A stretch of DNA of 64,000 nucleotides from Methylibium sp965279545 (GTDB lineage Bacteria; Pseudomonadota; Gammaproteobacteria; Burkholderiales; Burkholderiaceae_C), in contig NZ_OZ257250.1 in NCBI RefSeq assembly GCF_965279545.1, positions 1,984,001-2,048,000 on the forward strand. The letters are read 5' to 3'. Below are positions 31,515 through 40,151 of this stretch, piece after piece. Numbering within the stretch: position 1 is the stretch's first letter; the number at the start of each line of letters is the position of its first letter. The translations under genes and the position numbers were made by a program. Under the pieces are notes generated by a model. It searched no databases, was not told the origin of the DNA, and worked only from the letters and a program-made list of their open reading frames with translations.

Positions 31515-34317
31515 CGATCACCCCCTCGCTGCGCTCGGCCTTGCCGTAGCGCACCGGCTGCAGCTCGCGCAGTGCCGCGAAGCTGCGCTGGACCCAGGGG
31601 TCGTACAACCCGGCGGCCGCGCGGCGCGCGTTCACCTCGTGCAGCTCGACCGATTTCTCCTCGAACGGGAAGGCCTGCTCCTCCAGCATCACGTTGTATT
31701 GCTCGAGTTCGGCCTTCGACAGCTTCTTCGGGCGCTGCGACGCGAGCAGGGCCTTGCCGAAGTCCTGGTAGAGCGCAGCGGTGTGGTAGGTCGCCGCCGT
31801 CGTGACGTCGGCCACGCCGTAGTTGGCGGCCACGCCGTAGGCCTTCAGCACTTCTTCCATCTTCGTCTTCTTCAGCTTGAGCTGCTTGGCCAGAGGCTCG
31901 ACCAGCGCGACCTTGCGGTAGGCGTCCAGGCTCGGCTCGGCCAGTGCCAGCGCCGCGGTCGCGCCGAGGTAGCGGGTGCGGTCGGTGCGCGCCGTGCCGC
32001 CGCGCTGGTCGGCCTGCAGGTTCTCCTGCATCAGCGCGAGCTCGCGCGTCGCGTTGCCGTCCGCCTTGGCAAGGCGGGCCAGGCGAAAGCGCGCCTCCAT
32101 CGCCGGCTCCAGCGGCTCGGGATGCTGCTTCAGGTAGGCCTCGTAGGCCTTCGCGGCCGCCGCGCGCGAGCCGCCCTTCTCGGCCGCCTTCTCGTGCAGC
32201 TCGGCGGCCTGCCACTGCGCGGCACGCGCCAGGGCCGGCGACTTGGCCGAGACCGCCAGGCGCTCGTACTCGCCGGCCGCCTGCGCCCAGCGGCCCTGCT
32301 CGACGTAGACGACAGCCAGCTTGCCGCTCACCTCGTCCTGCAGCGGATGCCTGGGAAAGCGCTGGCGGAAGTCTTCGAGCGCGCGCGACGCGCCGTCCCA
32401 GTCCTTCAGTTCGATCAGCGCGGCCGCTGCGTCGTACTGCGCGGTCGCGCGCACCGTCGACTGCGGCGCGACCGTGGCCACGCGCGTGAAGTGCCCCACC
32501 GCCTCGCGCGACTGCCCGGCGGCACGGGCCTGCTCGCCCTGCTTGTAGATCGATGCCGCCTGGCGCTCGACCAGATCCCCGCGGCCGGTGTCCTTCTCCG
32601 GCGTCAGCGCGATCACTTCGCCGTAGCCGCGCTCGGCGCGGTCGAAGGCACCGCGCTCGAAGGCGGTGTGCGCAAGCACGGTCCAGGCGACGCGGCGCTG
32701 CTCGGCGGCAGTCGGCGGCTTCAGGTCCAGCACCTGCTGCGCGACCGTGGCCGCCTGTTCGGCATCGCCCAGCGCGTAGAGCTTTTCGGCCGCATTGCTC
32801 AGCACCGGCCCGACGCGCGGATCGCCATCGAACTCCTTCGCGAACTGCAGGGCACTGGCGACGGCGGCCCGTTGCAGTGCCGGCCGCTCCGCGGTCGCAG
32901 CGCGCTTGTCGAGCTGCGCATGGGCCAGCAGGGCCGCATAGCCGGCATCGGCGCTCTTCGCGTGGCGCGGGTACTGGTAGGCGGTCTTCTCGTATTCGGT
33001 GATGGCTTCGGTGTAGCGAGTGTCCTCGTACAACAGCTCGGCCAGCAGGAAATTGTTCGGCGCCGCGTCGGCATCCGCCGGGAAGGACTCGAGCCAACTG
33101 CGGTACCAGTGCACCGCCTCCTGGTAGTCGGCCGTGCTCTTGCTCTTCTGTGCGCTGGCGTGATAGTGGCGCGCCAGCTCGGCCAGATGGGTCTTGACCA
33201 GCGGTTGCGCACGCTCCCAACCCTGCGGGTTGGCGCGGCGGAACTCGCTGGCCGTTCCGTAGCGCGCGACGTATTCCTTCTTCGCGTCCAGCGCCAGGTT
33301 GGCAAAACCAGCCTGCTGGTAGATCTCGATCACGCGGGCCTGCAGCACCGGTGCCTGGGCGTGCAGCGGCTGGCGTCGCGCGAAGGCGCTGAAGGTGTCG
33401 GCGGCGTCCTTGGTGCGCTCCTGCTTGATGTAGAGCTCGCCGAGCTGCTGGTAGACGCGGAATTCGTAGCCGCGTCGCGTGTCGGTGGTGATGTAGGCCG
33501 GGATCGACTCCGCGCCCTGCAGGTTCTGCAGGCACAGGCTGGCGACGCGGAAGGTGTCCTCGACGAGTTCGCGGTCCGCGCGGCTCAGCTCGGCCAGGCT
33601 GTCCAGGTCTTCCTCGCCCTCGAGCGGGCCCAGCGTCAGGTCTAGCACGCCGAAGAACGGGCTCAGTGCCTCCTCGAGCCGCCCCTGCTTGAAGCGCGAC
33701 CAGCCCTGCATGTACAGCGCCCGCCCCTGGTAAGGGTTGTCCGCGGCGCCCTCCAGGACGGTGCCGTAGGCCTTCTCCGCCTTGGCATAGTCGCGCACCG
33801 TGAACAGCAGCTCGCCGCGGCGGAAATGGGCTTCGTCGCGGTAGGCGGTCTGCGGGTACTCGATCACCAGCCGGTCGAGCGTCTTCAGCGCGGTCTCCAG
33901 CTCACCGCCCTGCTCGTAGGCCCGCGCGAGCTGGTAGAGCACGCGGTCGTTGCCGGGGTCCTGGGGGTAGTTCTTCAGGAAGCCCTGGTAGCTGGCGATC
34001 GCGGCCCGGTAGTCCGGCCCGTTGGCGGCCGCGCCCTCGACGCTGCGCTTGTCGGCGCTCTCCATCTCCAGGTCGCCGAGGCGGCGCATCGCTTCGGCGC
34101 GCTGCGGCGCGCGCGGCGCGACCTCGAGGAACTTGCGGTAGGCGGCGATCGCCTGCTCCTCGCTGGCCGCGATGCCGGCGTCCTTCTGCACGCTGATCTC
34201 GCGGCCGGCCAGGCTCCTCAGCGTCGGCTCGTCGTCGGGCGTGTCGCTGCGCTTGCCGGCGCAGGCGCCGAGCCCGCAGGCGATCAGCAGCAACAGCAGG
34301 CTACTGCGCGGGCGCAC
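31501..34317 (-). CDS. Large TPR-repeat lipoprotein (938 aa)
   Basis: A lipoprotein with lipobox LGAC near residue 19, followed by some 900 residues of helical tetratricopeptide-like repeats spread over the whole length (for example RVLYQLARAYEQGGELETAL and AHFRRGELLFTVRDYAKAEK). Long TPR proteins of this kind accompany ExbB/ExbD/AgmX motors in Glt-type clusters, where they span the periplasm. The start overlaps the preceding TPR gene by 17 bases and the end overlaps the next gene by 14. No enzymatic motif is visible. Confidence 0.9.
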   Translation of the reverse strand: MRPRSSLLLLLIACGLGACAGKRSDTPDDEPTLRSLAGREISVQKDAGIAASEEQAIAAYRKFLEVAPRAPQRAEAMRRLGDLEMESADKRSVEGAAANGPDYRAAIASYQGFLKNYPQDPGNDRVLYQLARAYEQGGELETALKTLDRLVIEYPQTAYRDEAHFRRGELLFTVRDYAKAEKAYGTVLEGAADNPYQGRALYMQGWSRFKQGRLEEALSPFFGVLDLTLGPLEGEEDLDSLAELSRADRELVEDTFRVASLCLQNLQGAESIPAYITTDTRRGYEFRVYQQLGELYIKQERTKDAADTFSAFARRQPLHAQAPVLQARVIEIYQQAGFANLALDAKKEYVARYGTASEFRRANPQGWERAQPLVKTHLAELARHYHASAQKSKSTADYQEAVHWYRSWLESFPADADAAPNNFLLAELLYEDTRYTEAITEYEKTAYQYPRHAKSADAGYAALLAHAQLDKRAATAERPALQRAAVASALQFAKEFDGDPRVGPVLSNAAEKLYALGDAEQAATVAQQVLDLKPPTAAEQRRVAWTVLAHTAFERGAFDRAERGYGEVIALTPEKDTGRGDLVERQAASIYKQGEQARAAGQSREAVGHFTRVATVAPQSTVRATAQYDAAAALIELKDWDGASRALEDFRQRFPRHPLQDEVSGKLAVVYVEQGRWAQAAGEYERLAVSAKSPALARAAQWQAAELHEKAAEKGGSRAAAAKAYEAYLKQHPEPLEPAMEARFRLARLAKADGNATRELALMQENLQADQRGGTARTDRTRYLGATAALALAEPSLDAYRKVALVEPLAKQLKLKKTKMEEVLKAYGVAANYGVADVTTAATYHTAALYQDFGKALLASQRPKKLSKAELEQYNVMLEEQAFPFEEKSVELHEVNARRAAAGLYDPWVQRSFAALRELQPVRYGKAERSEGVIDAIR

Positions 34318-36205
34318 GATCGGCCTCCTTCGCGACGCTGGCGCGGTCGTGCAGTTGCGCGACCGCGAAGCGGGCCTGGGTCACGTAGACCGCCAGGCGC
34401 TCCTGCTGGCGCGTCAGCGCCGCGACCGCGATGTCCTGCACCACCTGCTGCTGCTCGCGGCTCAGTGCGGCGACGCGCGGGATCAGCGCCCGGATGCGCC
34501 GGTCGAGTTCGGCAATGCGGCCGTCGAAGGCCCCGAACCGCGCCGGCTCGTCGCGCTGCGCCTGGGCCAGCGCGGTGTCGCGGCGGCGCGCCTCGGCCAG
34601 CTCGGCATCGATCGTCTGCAGCGCCTTCTTCGCCTCCCAGACGCGCGCCGGGTAATCCTGAGCCAGCTGCCAGCTCAACGCGCCGGTGGCGAGCCGCACC
34701 CGATCGGGCGCCGCGGCGAACTGCGGATCGCTGCCCTGGTTCTTCAGTGCGGCGCGCACGCCGTCGATGCGGGCCAGCAGCTCGCGCTGCCGCGCATCGG
34801 CAAAGGCCACGCCGTCGGCCTGTGCCTCGGCACGCTCCAGATCGCCCGCGAGGGCGTCGCGACGCCGCTGCACCGCGTCGAGGCCGCTTTCGTTGGCCTT
34901 CGCGCCCGCCCGCACCTCCGGCAGCCGCTGCGCGAACGCCTGGCGCCGGTTGGCCAGCATGTCGCCGAACACGCCCAGGCTGTCGGCCCATTGCTGCAGG
35001 TTGCTGGAGAGGAAGCGCAGGTCGCGGTAGTTCTTGAACGCCTCCTGGAACTCGTGCTGCGCCAGCACCTGCGCCAGATGCCCGGCATGCGGCAGCTCGG
35101 GGAGCTCGCGCAGGGTCCAGAACCAGCCCATCTCGTCGCCGGGGTTGCGCTCGATCAGGCCGTCGACCAGCTTGCCGGCACGGATGGCCGCGATGGACTC
35201 GTTCAGGTGCACGCCCTCGCGGTCGTAGGCGGCGATCGCCTCGTTGTAGCGCTCCAGCGACTGGCCCAGGGCGCCCAGTTCGGCATAGGCATAGGGCAAG
35301 GCGATGCGGCCTTCGAGCACCGCCGAGTCGCTGTCGTCGCGCTGCGCCAGCTCGGTCCACGGCACCAAGGCCTTGGCCGGCTGCTTGAGCGCCGCGGCCG
35401 CCCAGCCGAAGCCGAGCAGCGCCTTGTTCGCATGCAGGCTGTCCAGGCGCACGCGCTCGAGGTAGCCGCGCGCCGCTTCGGCCCGGTCGTCCTGCAGCGC
35501 GGCGAAGCCGAGCGCCACGTTGGCCTTGTCGCGCAGGGTCCGGAACTCCTCGTCGGCCGCGGGCGCGCGGCCGATCTCGTCGAGCAGCGCGCTGCCCGCG
35601 GCGGCGTCGCCGCTGCGCACCAGGGCCACGCCCAGATTGAAGCGCGCGTACTGGCCGGCGCCGACGCGCTGGGTCATGCCGTTCAGCAGCGCGGCTGCGC
35701 CGGCGTAGTCGCCGCGCGCCATCAGCAGGTTGGCCTTGAGCAGGCCGCGGTCGTCCTCGAGCTCCGGCGGCAGGTGGTTCTCGACCCGGTCGATGGCCTG
35801 CTCCGCATCGGCGAGGAAGCCGCGCTGGTAGCGGATCTTGGCCAGGTAGTACCACGCGCGGTCGCGCACCTTCGGCGACGCGCCCTTCTCGATCAGCTGC
35901 GCGAAGATCTCGCCGGCCTCGCGGTGCAGGCCGTAGGACAGCAGCAGCCCGCCGCGCAGCACCTCGGCCTCGTCCGCATGGTGGGAGACCCGGTCGAAAT
36001 GCTGCGAGGTCATCAGCGTCGTGATCGACGTGAAGTAGTGGTCCTGGTAGAAGTGGAACAGCGTGTCGCCGTAGTGCGGGTCCTTCACCACGTGCTGCAG
36101 CACCGGCTCGGCCGCCAGCGCGCCGCTGGCCGGCAGCAGCGCCGCCAGCGCGGCCGCGGCAACGAGCCGCCGCGTCGCACGGATCAGGAAGGCCTTCGAA
36201 CGCAT
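34301..36205 (-). CDS. Exported TPR/coiled-coil protein (634 aa)
   Basis: A protein starting MRSKAFLIRATRRL with a signal peptide ending near GALAAE. Residues 30-400 hold TPR-like helical repeats (REAGEIFAQLIEKGASPKVRDR, YYLAKIRYQRGFLADAEQ). The C-terminal 230 residues are mostly charged helices with coiled-coil character (AKKALQTIDAELAEARRRD and nearby). No lipobox is seen, so it should be soluble in the periplasm. It overlaps the large TPR lipoprotein gene and follows the next upstream gene by five bases. Confidence 0.88.
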   Translation of the reverse strand: MRSKAFLIRATRRLVAAAALAALLPASGALAAEPVLQHVVKDPHYGDTLFHFYQDHYFTSITTLMTSQHFDRVSHHADEAEVLRGGLLLSYGLHREAGEIFAQLIEKGASPKVRDRAWYYLAKIRYQRGFLADAEQAIDRVENHLPPELEDDRGLLKANLLMARGDYAGAAALLNGMTQRVGAGQYARFNLGVALVRSGDAAAGSALLDEIGRAPAADEEFRTLRDKANVALGFAALQDDRAEAARGYLERVRLDSLHANKALLGFGWAAAALKQPAKALVPWTELAQRDDSDSAVLEGRIALPYAYAELGALGQSLERYNEAIAAYDREGVHLNESIAAIRAGKLVDGLIERNPGDEMGWFWTLRELPELPHAGHLAQVLAQHEFQEAFKNYRDLRFLSSNLQQWADSLGVFGDMLANRRQAFAQRLPEVRAGAKANESGLDAVQRRRDALAGDLERAEAQADGVAFADARQRELLARIDGVRAALKNQGSDPQFAAAPDRVRLATGALSWQLAQDYPARVWEAKKALQTIDAELAEARRRDTALAQAQRDEPARFGAFDGRIAELDRRIRALIPRVAALSREQQQVVQDIAVAALTRQQERLAVYVTQARFAVAQLHDRASVAKEADRAPAQ

Positions 36206-36210
36206 GCGGC

Positions 36211-36771
36211 TCACTGCCAGACTTTGACGTCGAACTCCGGCTGCAGCTTGCCGGGGGAGTCGTTGATGCGCAGCTCGATGTACTTCGGGTCCGTGCCCTT
36301 CTCGAACTTCACGGTCGCGCCGCGCTTGTAGTCGCGCTCGTGCGGGCCCTTGCCGGTGAAGAAGGCCACCAGCTCGTGCTCGCCGGTGCGCAGGTTGCCG
36401 AGGTAGACGCGCTGCACACCGCCGCGGTGCAGTGCCTGCACCTCGAGCGGCGTGTAGAGGTAGTTGGCCACCACCTTGTCGTCGAGCTTGACCTGCACCG
36501 AGTCGAGCTCGAACAGCCTGCCCACGTCCATCGACACGAACAAGGCCACCTGGGTGCCGGCCGGGAACAGCAGTTCCTCCTCCAGCACCAGCAGGTCGCG
36601 GTTGAGGCGGATCACGTCGCCCTTGACGTCCTGGATGCGGCTGTCCAGCCCGCCGGCCGGCTCGCTCGCGCTCGGGGCGGGCGGCGGCGCATCGGCGCCC
36701 CAGGCGGAGGGCACCGCGGCCACGCCGATCACGAACCACGCGGCGAGCACGCCGCAGCATCGACTCAACAT
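36211..36771 (-). CDS. Exported protein of unknown function (AraC-type-repressor-like beta domain absent), 186 aa
   Basis: A signal peptide (MLSRCCGVLAAWFVIGVAAVPSAWGA) precedes a Pro/Ser-rich linker and a domain of alternating beta strands (LLFPAGTQVALFVSMDVGRLFELDSVQVKLDD, read in parts, and YLGNLRTGEHELVAFFTGKGP). The strand pattern and the 'G-E-H-x-L' turn resemble Ig-like or PEGA-like folds. No family name is certain. The ATG at 36771 follows the DUF3570 stop; another ATG at 36804 would overlap it. It is translated with the TPR genes. Confidence 0.82.
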   Translation of the reverse strand: MLSRCCGVLAAWFVIGVAAVPSAWGADAPPPAPSASEPAGGLDSRIQDVKGDVIRLNRDLLVLEEELLFPAGTQVALFVSMDVGRLFELDSVQVKLDDKVVANYLYTPLEVQALHRGGVQRVYLGNLRTGEHELVAFFTGKGPHERDYKRGATVKFEKGTDPKYIELRINDSPGKLQPEFDVKVWQ

Positions 36772-36784
36772 ACGCCGGACTCTC

Positions 36785-37906
36785 TCAAAAGGTGGCAGAC
36801 ACATAGAGCTGCAGGACGCTGGCGGTGAAGCCGTACAGGCCGCCGCTGCGGATGTCGGTGAAGTCGCGGAACTTGTAGCGCACCAGTTCGTAGGCGCCGC
36901 CGGCCTTGAGCTCGTACTGCCCCGGGACCTGCTTGACGGTGTAGGACAGCTTGGCGCCCAGGCTGATGTCGTTGAAGCTGCTCAGCTGGCGGTTGCGCGA
37001 GATGTAGGTCGTCTCGACGGTCGCGTTGTCGCTGTAGAACAGCGCGTGGTCCTGGGTGTGCGCCCGCACGAAGGCGTCGCCCAGCCACAGCTCGCCGAAG
37101 TAGCGGCTGTAGCCGACCTCCACCGTGTGCGCCTTGATGGCCCAGGTGTCCCAGAAATAGCGGTACTCGGCACGGATCGCGTCACGCGAACCGAGATCGC
37201 CGACCACGCGGAACTTCACGGCCCGCGCCGAGCGCGTGCGCGGGTTGCGCTCGGGCACGGCGGCACCGAACACGCGCGCGACGCGGTAGGGGCTGCCGAG
37301 GAAGCCATCGTCCGACAGCACCTCGAGGTTCGCACTCATCAGCCAGCGCGGGGTCAGGATCTGCGTCGCGCCCAGGCGGTACTGCCAGTGCTTGGCGAGG
37401 TCGGAGAACTCGGGCGAGCCCTTCTTGCCGACCTTGTCGGAGCCGCGCGTGAAGCCCAGGTTCACGGTCGTCATGCCGCCGAAGACTTCCTGGCTCACGT
37501 CGAGGCTCGCGGTGTCGGCCGTGTAGTCGGGCTCCTTGCTGCCCGTGAAGGCCAGCGTGAGCTTGGCGTCGCGATAGACGTAGTCGGCACCGAAGCCGTA
37601 CTCGGTGCGGGTCTCGCGGTAGGGACTCGCGGTGGTGACGACGTCGATCGACGCGTTGCTCACCGCATCGACGTAGTAGGACGCCGACAGCGACACCTTG
37701 TCGGCCAGGCTCTTGCGCACCAGCAGGGCCGGGCCGCTGGCGGTCACACCGCCGCCGTTGTAGACGTGGGCCATCGCCTCCGCCTGGTCTTCGGGCAGGT
37801 CGACGCCGCGCGCCGCGCCGGCAGCCAGCACGCTGCCGAGCAGGCCGGCCAGCCGCGACCAGTGCCGCTTGCGCAAACGCCGCAGACTAGTTGCAGCCAC
37901 AGCCAC
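36785..37906 (-). CDS. DUF3570 outer-membrane beta-barrel protein
   Basis: A 373-residue protein with an N-terminal signal sequence, the DUF3570 opening (EDQAEAMAHVYNGGGVTASGPALLVRKSLADKV, read in parts), many amphipathic strands with alternating aromatic residues, and a terminal Phe (LYVSATF). These features indicate an outer-membrane barrel. DUF3570 genes commonly occur with DUF4266, a thioredoxin and ApbE, as here. Function is unknown. The gene overlaps DUF4266 by 20 bases. Confidence 0.9.
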   Translation of the reverse strand: MAVAATSLRRLRKRHWSRLAGLLGSVLAAGAARGVDLPEDQAEAMAHVYNGGGVTASGPALLVRKSLADKVSLSASYYVDAVSNASIDVVTTASPYRETRTEYGFGADYVYRDAKLTLAFTGSKEPDYTADTASLDVSQEVFGGMTTVNLGFTRGSDKVGKKGSPEFSDLAKHWQYRLGATQILTPRWLMSANLEVLSDDGFLGSPYRVARVFGAAVPERNPRTRSARAVKFRVVGDLGSRDAIRAEYRYFWDTWAIKAHTVEVGYSRYFGELWLGDAFVRAHTQDHALFYSDNATVETTYISRNRQLSSFNDISLGAKLSYTVKQVPGQYELKAGGAYELVRYKFRDFTDIRSGGLYGFTASVLQLYVSATF

Positions 37907-38129
37907 CCCCCTGCACGCCGGTGGCGCCGCGCGCGCCCTCGCGCACGCTGCGCACGTGCTCGCGGTGCTTGTCCACCAGCGGGTCCTGCGAGAACTGCAT
38001 GATCGGATCGGCCAGCCGCTCGCGCTCGTACGGCTTGACCCACGGCTGGATCGAGCAGCCCGAGAGCAGCGATGCGCCCAGCAGCGTGGCGACCACGGCC
38101 GCGGTCGAAAGAACTCGAAGCGGCTTCAT
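37887..38129 (-). CDS. DUF4266 small lipoprotein
   Basis: An 80-residue lipoprotein with lipobox LSGC at about 22-25. It then has the DUF4266 core WVKPYERERLADPIM and HREHVRSVREGARGA, and ends in a glycine/cysteine tail (GGGCGCN). The conserved C-terminal Cys pair could bind a metal or form a disulfide handled by the adjacent thioredoxin. It overlaps the thioredoxin gene (ATGA) and the DUF3570 gene. Confidence 0.92.
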   Translation of the reverse strand: MKPLRVLSTAAVVATLLGASLLSGCSIQPWVKPYERERLADPIMQFSQDPLVDKHREHVRSVREGARGATGVQGGGCGCN

Positions 38130-38647
38130 TGTTTGAGCAACTCCCGGACCTGCTTGTCGTAGGTGTCCTCGTAGCCGGTCTTGTAGCCAAGATGGACGTA
38201 CTTCACGCGCCCGTCGCGGTCGATCAACACGGTCGACGGCATCGTGCTCAGGTCGTACTGGCGGCTCACCTTCTTGTCGGTGTCCAGCAGCACCGGAAAG
38301 CTCACGCCCAGCTTGGCGGCCACGTCTGCGGCCTTGCGCGCGTCGTCGTCGACATTGACGCCGATCAGCACGAAGCCCGAGGCGCGGTACTTCTCGTACA
38401 GGCGGTTGAGGTGGGGCATCTCCTGGCGGCACGGTCCGCACCAGGTGGCCCAGAAGTTCACCATCACGACCCGGCCGCGCTGCTCCTGCAGGCGCAGGTT
38501 CGGGCCGTTCATGCTGCGCAGCGTGAAGTCGGGCGCCGTCGAGGCCGGCGCGATCGCCGGAGCGCACAGGCCGGCATAGGCGGCCAGCGTCGCACCGACG
38601 AGCAGCCGTGCGATGCGCTGCAGTCCGGGGGGCAAGATCGTGGTCAT
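38126..38647 (-). CDS. TlpA-like periplasmic thioredoxin
   Basis: A 173-residue exported thiol-disulfide protein. After a signal peptide (to about residue 35) comes a TlpA/ResA-type thioredoxin fold with the active site WATWCGPC (about 69-76), the cis-Pro loop STMPSTVLIDRDG, and a C-terminal helix. The likely role is reduction of cysteines in periplasmic partners such as the CxxCH-bearing lipoprotein or DUF4266 encoded next to it. Overlaps DUF4266. Confidence 0.93.
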   Translation of the reverse strand: MTTILPPGLQRIARLLVGATLAAYAGLCAPAIAPASTAPDFTLRSMNGPNLRLQEQRGRVVMVNFWATWCGPCRQEMPHLNRLYEKYRASGFVLIGVNVDDDARKAADVAAKLGVSFPVLLDTDKKVSRQYDLSTMPSTVLIDRDGRVKYVHLGYKTGYEDTYDKQVRELLKQ

Positions 38648-38656
38648 GGGCCGCTT

Positions 38657-39325
38657 TCAGAAGAAGAAGCTGAGGCCGGCGGTCAGCTCGAGGTTCTGCG
38701 TGCTCTGCCGCTTGCCCAGGATGTCGAGCGAGAAGAGGTGGTCGCGCATGTCGACCTGCACCGCGGCCCAGTCGGCGAGCATCAGGCGCATGCCGAGGCC
38801 GAAGTTGAAGGTCTGGCGCCGCTGGTCGTTGAACTTGGTGCTGCCGATGCCGCCGATCACGTAGACGGCGGTGGCCTTGGCCCGCTTCCTGCCAAGGAAG
38901 ACCTCGCCGGGCAGCACGTTGTAGCCGACCGACAGGTTGTAGTAGCTGAGCTTCTCCTCCTCGTCGGTGAACACGCCGCCGGGCAGCACCTGCCGGAACG
39001 CCTCGTCGCTGACCTTGGTCTGCGCGTAGACGCCCTGGACGAAGAAGTCCTCGGTGATGTGGTACCCGAGGCGCACGCCACCGACGATGCTGGAGCCGAA
39101 GTTCTCGGTCGCGTAGGTGCCGGTGAACACACCGAGTTCGAAGTCGTTCGACGGGAAGCGCGGCAGCTTGACCTCGCGCCGGTCGACCTCGGGCACGATG
39201 ACCTGCTCGTTGTTCGCTGGCTGGCTCTGGGCCGCCACCGTCGCGGGCGCTGCGGCGAGCAGGCTCGTCAGGGCGGCAGCGAACGCCGTCGTCAGCAGCG
39301 GCAGGGCGTGGGTTCTTCCGGTCAT
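38657..39325 (-). CDS. Outer-membrane beta-barrel protein (OMP of the TIGR04565 type)
   Basis: A 222-residue protein with a signal peptide (to about residue 33) and an eight-strand-sized barrel. Alternating strands such as FELGVFTGTYATENFGSS, the turn EEEKLSYYNLSVGYNVLPGE and the terminal TAGLSFFF show the outer-membrane pattern. The length and the 'LPGEVF' region resemble the outer-membrane domain found in Myxococcus-type clusters. The neighbouring larger protein shares its C-terminus. Ten bases separate the two genes' coding ends. Confidence 0.85.
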   Translation of the reverse strand: MTGRTHALPLLTTAFAAALTSLLAAAPATVAAQSQPANNEQVIVPEVDRREVKLPRFPSNDFELGVFTGTYATENFGSSIVGGVRLGYHITEDFFVQGVYAQTKVSDEAFRQVLPGGVFTDEEEKLSYYNLSVGYNVLPGEVFLGRKRAKATAVYVIGGIGSTKFNDQRRQTFNFGLGMRLMLADWAAVQVDMRDHLFSLDILGKRQSTQNLELTAGLSFFF

Positions 39326-39335
39326 GGTGTTCTCG

Positions 39336-40151
39336 TTAGAAGAAGAAGGAAAGGCCGGCGGTGACCGCGCGGTATTCACCGGTGCGGGTGTCGGCGATGA
39401 AGGCGGTGTAGATCGTGTAATCGACGCGCAGCACGAGGCGCTCGGACACGTGGTAGAGCGCACCGATGCCGGCATTCCCGAGCTTGGCGTCGGTGACCGA
39501 CGCGCCGACCAGGCTCTGGTTCGGGAAGTTCTTGAACTTGCCCAGGCCGATGCCGAAGAACGGCGACAGCCGCTGGTCCGACCAGGGCTCGGCGAGCACG
39601 TTCACGTGCCAGAAGTCGGTGCCGGAGTAGAGGCCCTGCACCTGGCCCAGCGTGCCCTCGACGCTCAGCGTCTCCGACAGCTTGTAGCTGGCCCAGAACT
39701 TGAGCATCGGCTCCGACTTGAAGCGTCCCCAGGCCGCGCCGAGCTGGACGCGACGGCCGAGGTAGTCGTCGATCGCGATGTCGCGGAAGGTCTTCTTGCC
39801 GCCCGCCTCGGTCAGCGTGGTCTCGAGCTGCCGGCGGTGCACCCAGCCGACCTTGCCGCCGGCGGTGCGCACCTTGTACCAGTCGGTATGGCGCAGCGTG
39901 ATCGCGATCCACTCCTCGCGCGCAGCGACGAAGTGGACCGGGTAGCCGCGGCCGGGGCCGGTGTGCAGCTCGATGTAGGGGTCGGCCACCTGCACGCGCT
40001 CGACGTCGGCGTCCGCGTCGGTGTCGGCGTTCGCGTCGGCGGCGCGAACCGCCGGCGAGTGGGCCGCCGCGGCGGCGACCAGGAACAGCGCCAGGCCGGT
40101 GCGTGCGAACGCGCTGCGCCAGCCGCAAAGGGGTGGGTTCTGACGATTCAT
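39336..40151 (-). CDS. SH3-domain outer-membrane beta-barrel protein
   Basis: A 271-residue protein: signal peptide to about 38, an Ala-Asp low-complexity stretch (39-50), a bacterial SH3-like domain (about 55-111, with ELHTGPGRGYPVHFVAA and WYKVRTAGGKVGWVHR), then a barrel of roughly eight strands ending TAGLSFFF. The SH3-like part could bind peptidoglycan or a TPR partner while the barrel anchors the complex in the outer membrane. Overlaps the lipoprotein gene upstream (ATGA). Confidence 0.88.
   Translation of the reverse strand: MNRQNPPLCGWRSAFARTGLALFLVAAAAAHSPAVRAADANADTDADADVERVQVADPYIELHTGPGRGYPVHFVAAREEWIAITLRHTDWYKVRTAGGKVGWVHRRQLETTLTEAGGKKTFRDIAIDDYLGRRVQLGAAWGRFKSEPMLKFWASYKLSETLSVEGTLGQVQGLYSGTDFWHVNVLAEPWSDQRLSPFFGIGLGKFKNFPNQSLVGASVTDAKLGNAGIGALYHVSERLVLRVDYTIYTAFIADTRTGEYRAVTAGLSFFF

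Noticed and set aside
34172..36331. Plus-strand open frame of over 700 codons across the TPR genes
   Set aside because: Antisense shadow of the TPR protein gene. It has no start-associated ribosome site, no recognisable domain, and composition typical of wrong-frame GC-rich DNA.
39990..40045. Short GTCGGCGTCCGC-type tandem repeat
   Set aside because: It encodes the Ala-Asp low-complexity stretch of the SH3-barrel protein and stays in frame. A slippage tract is possible, but there is nothing to mark it as a separate element.
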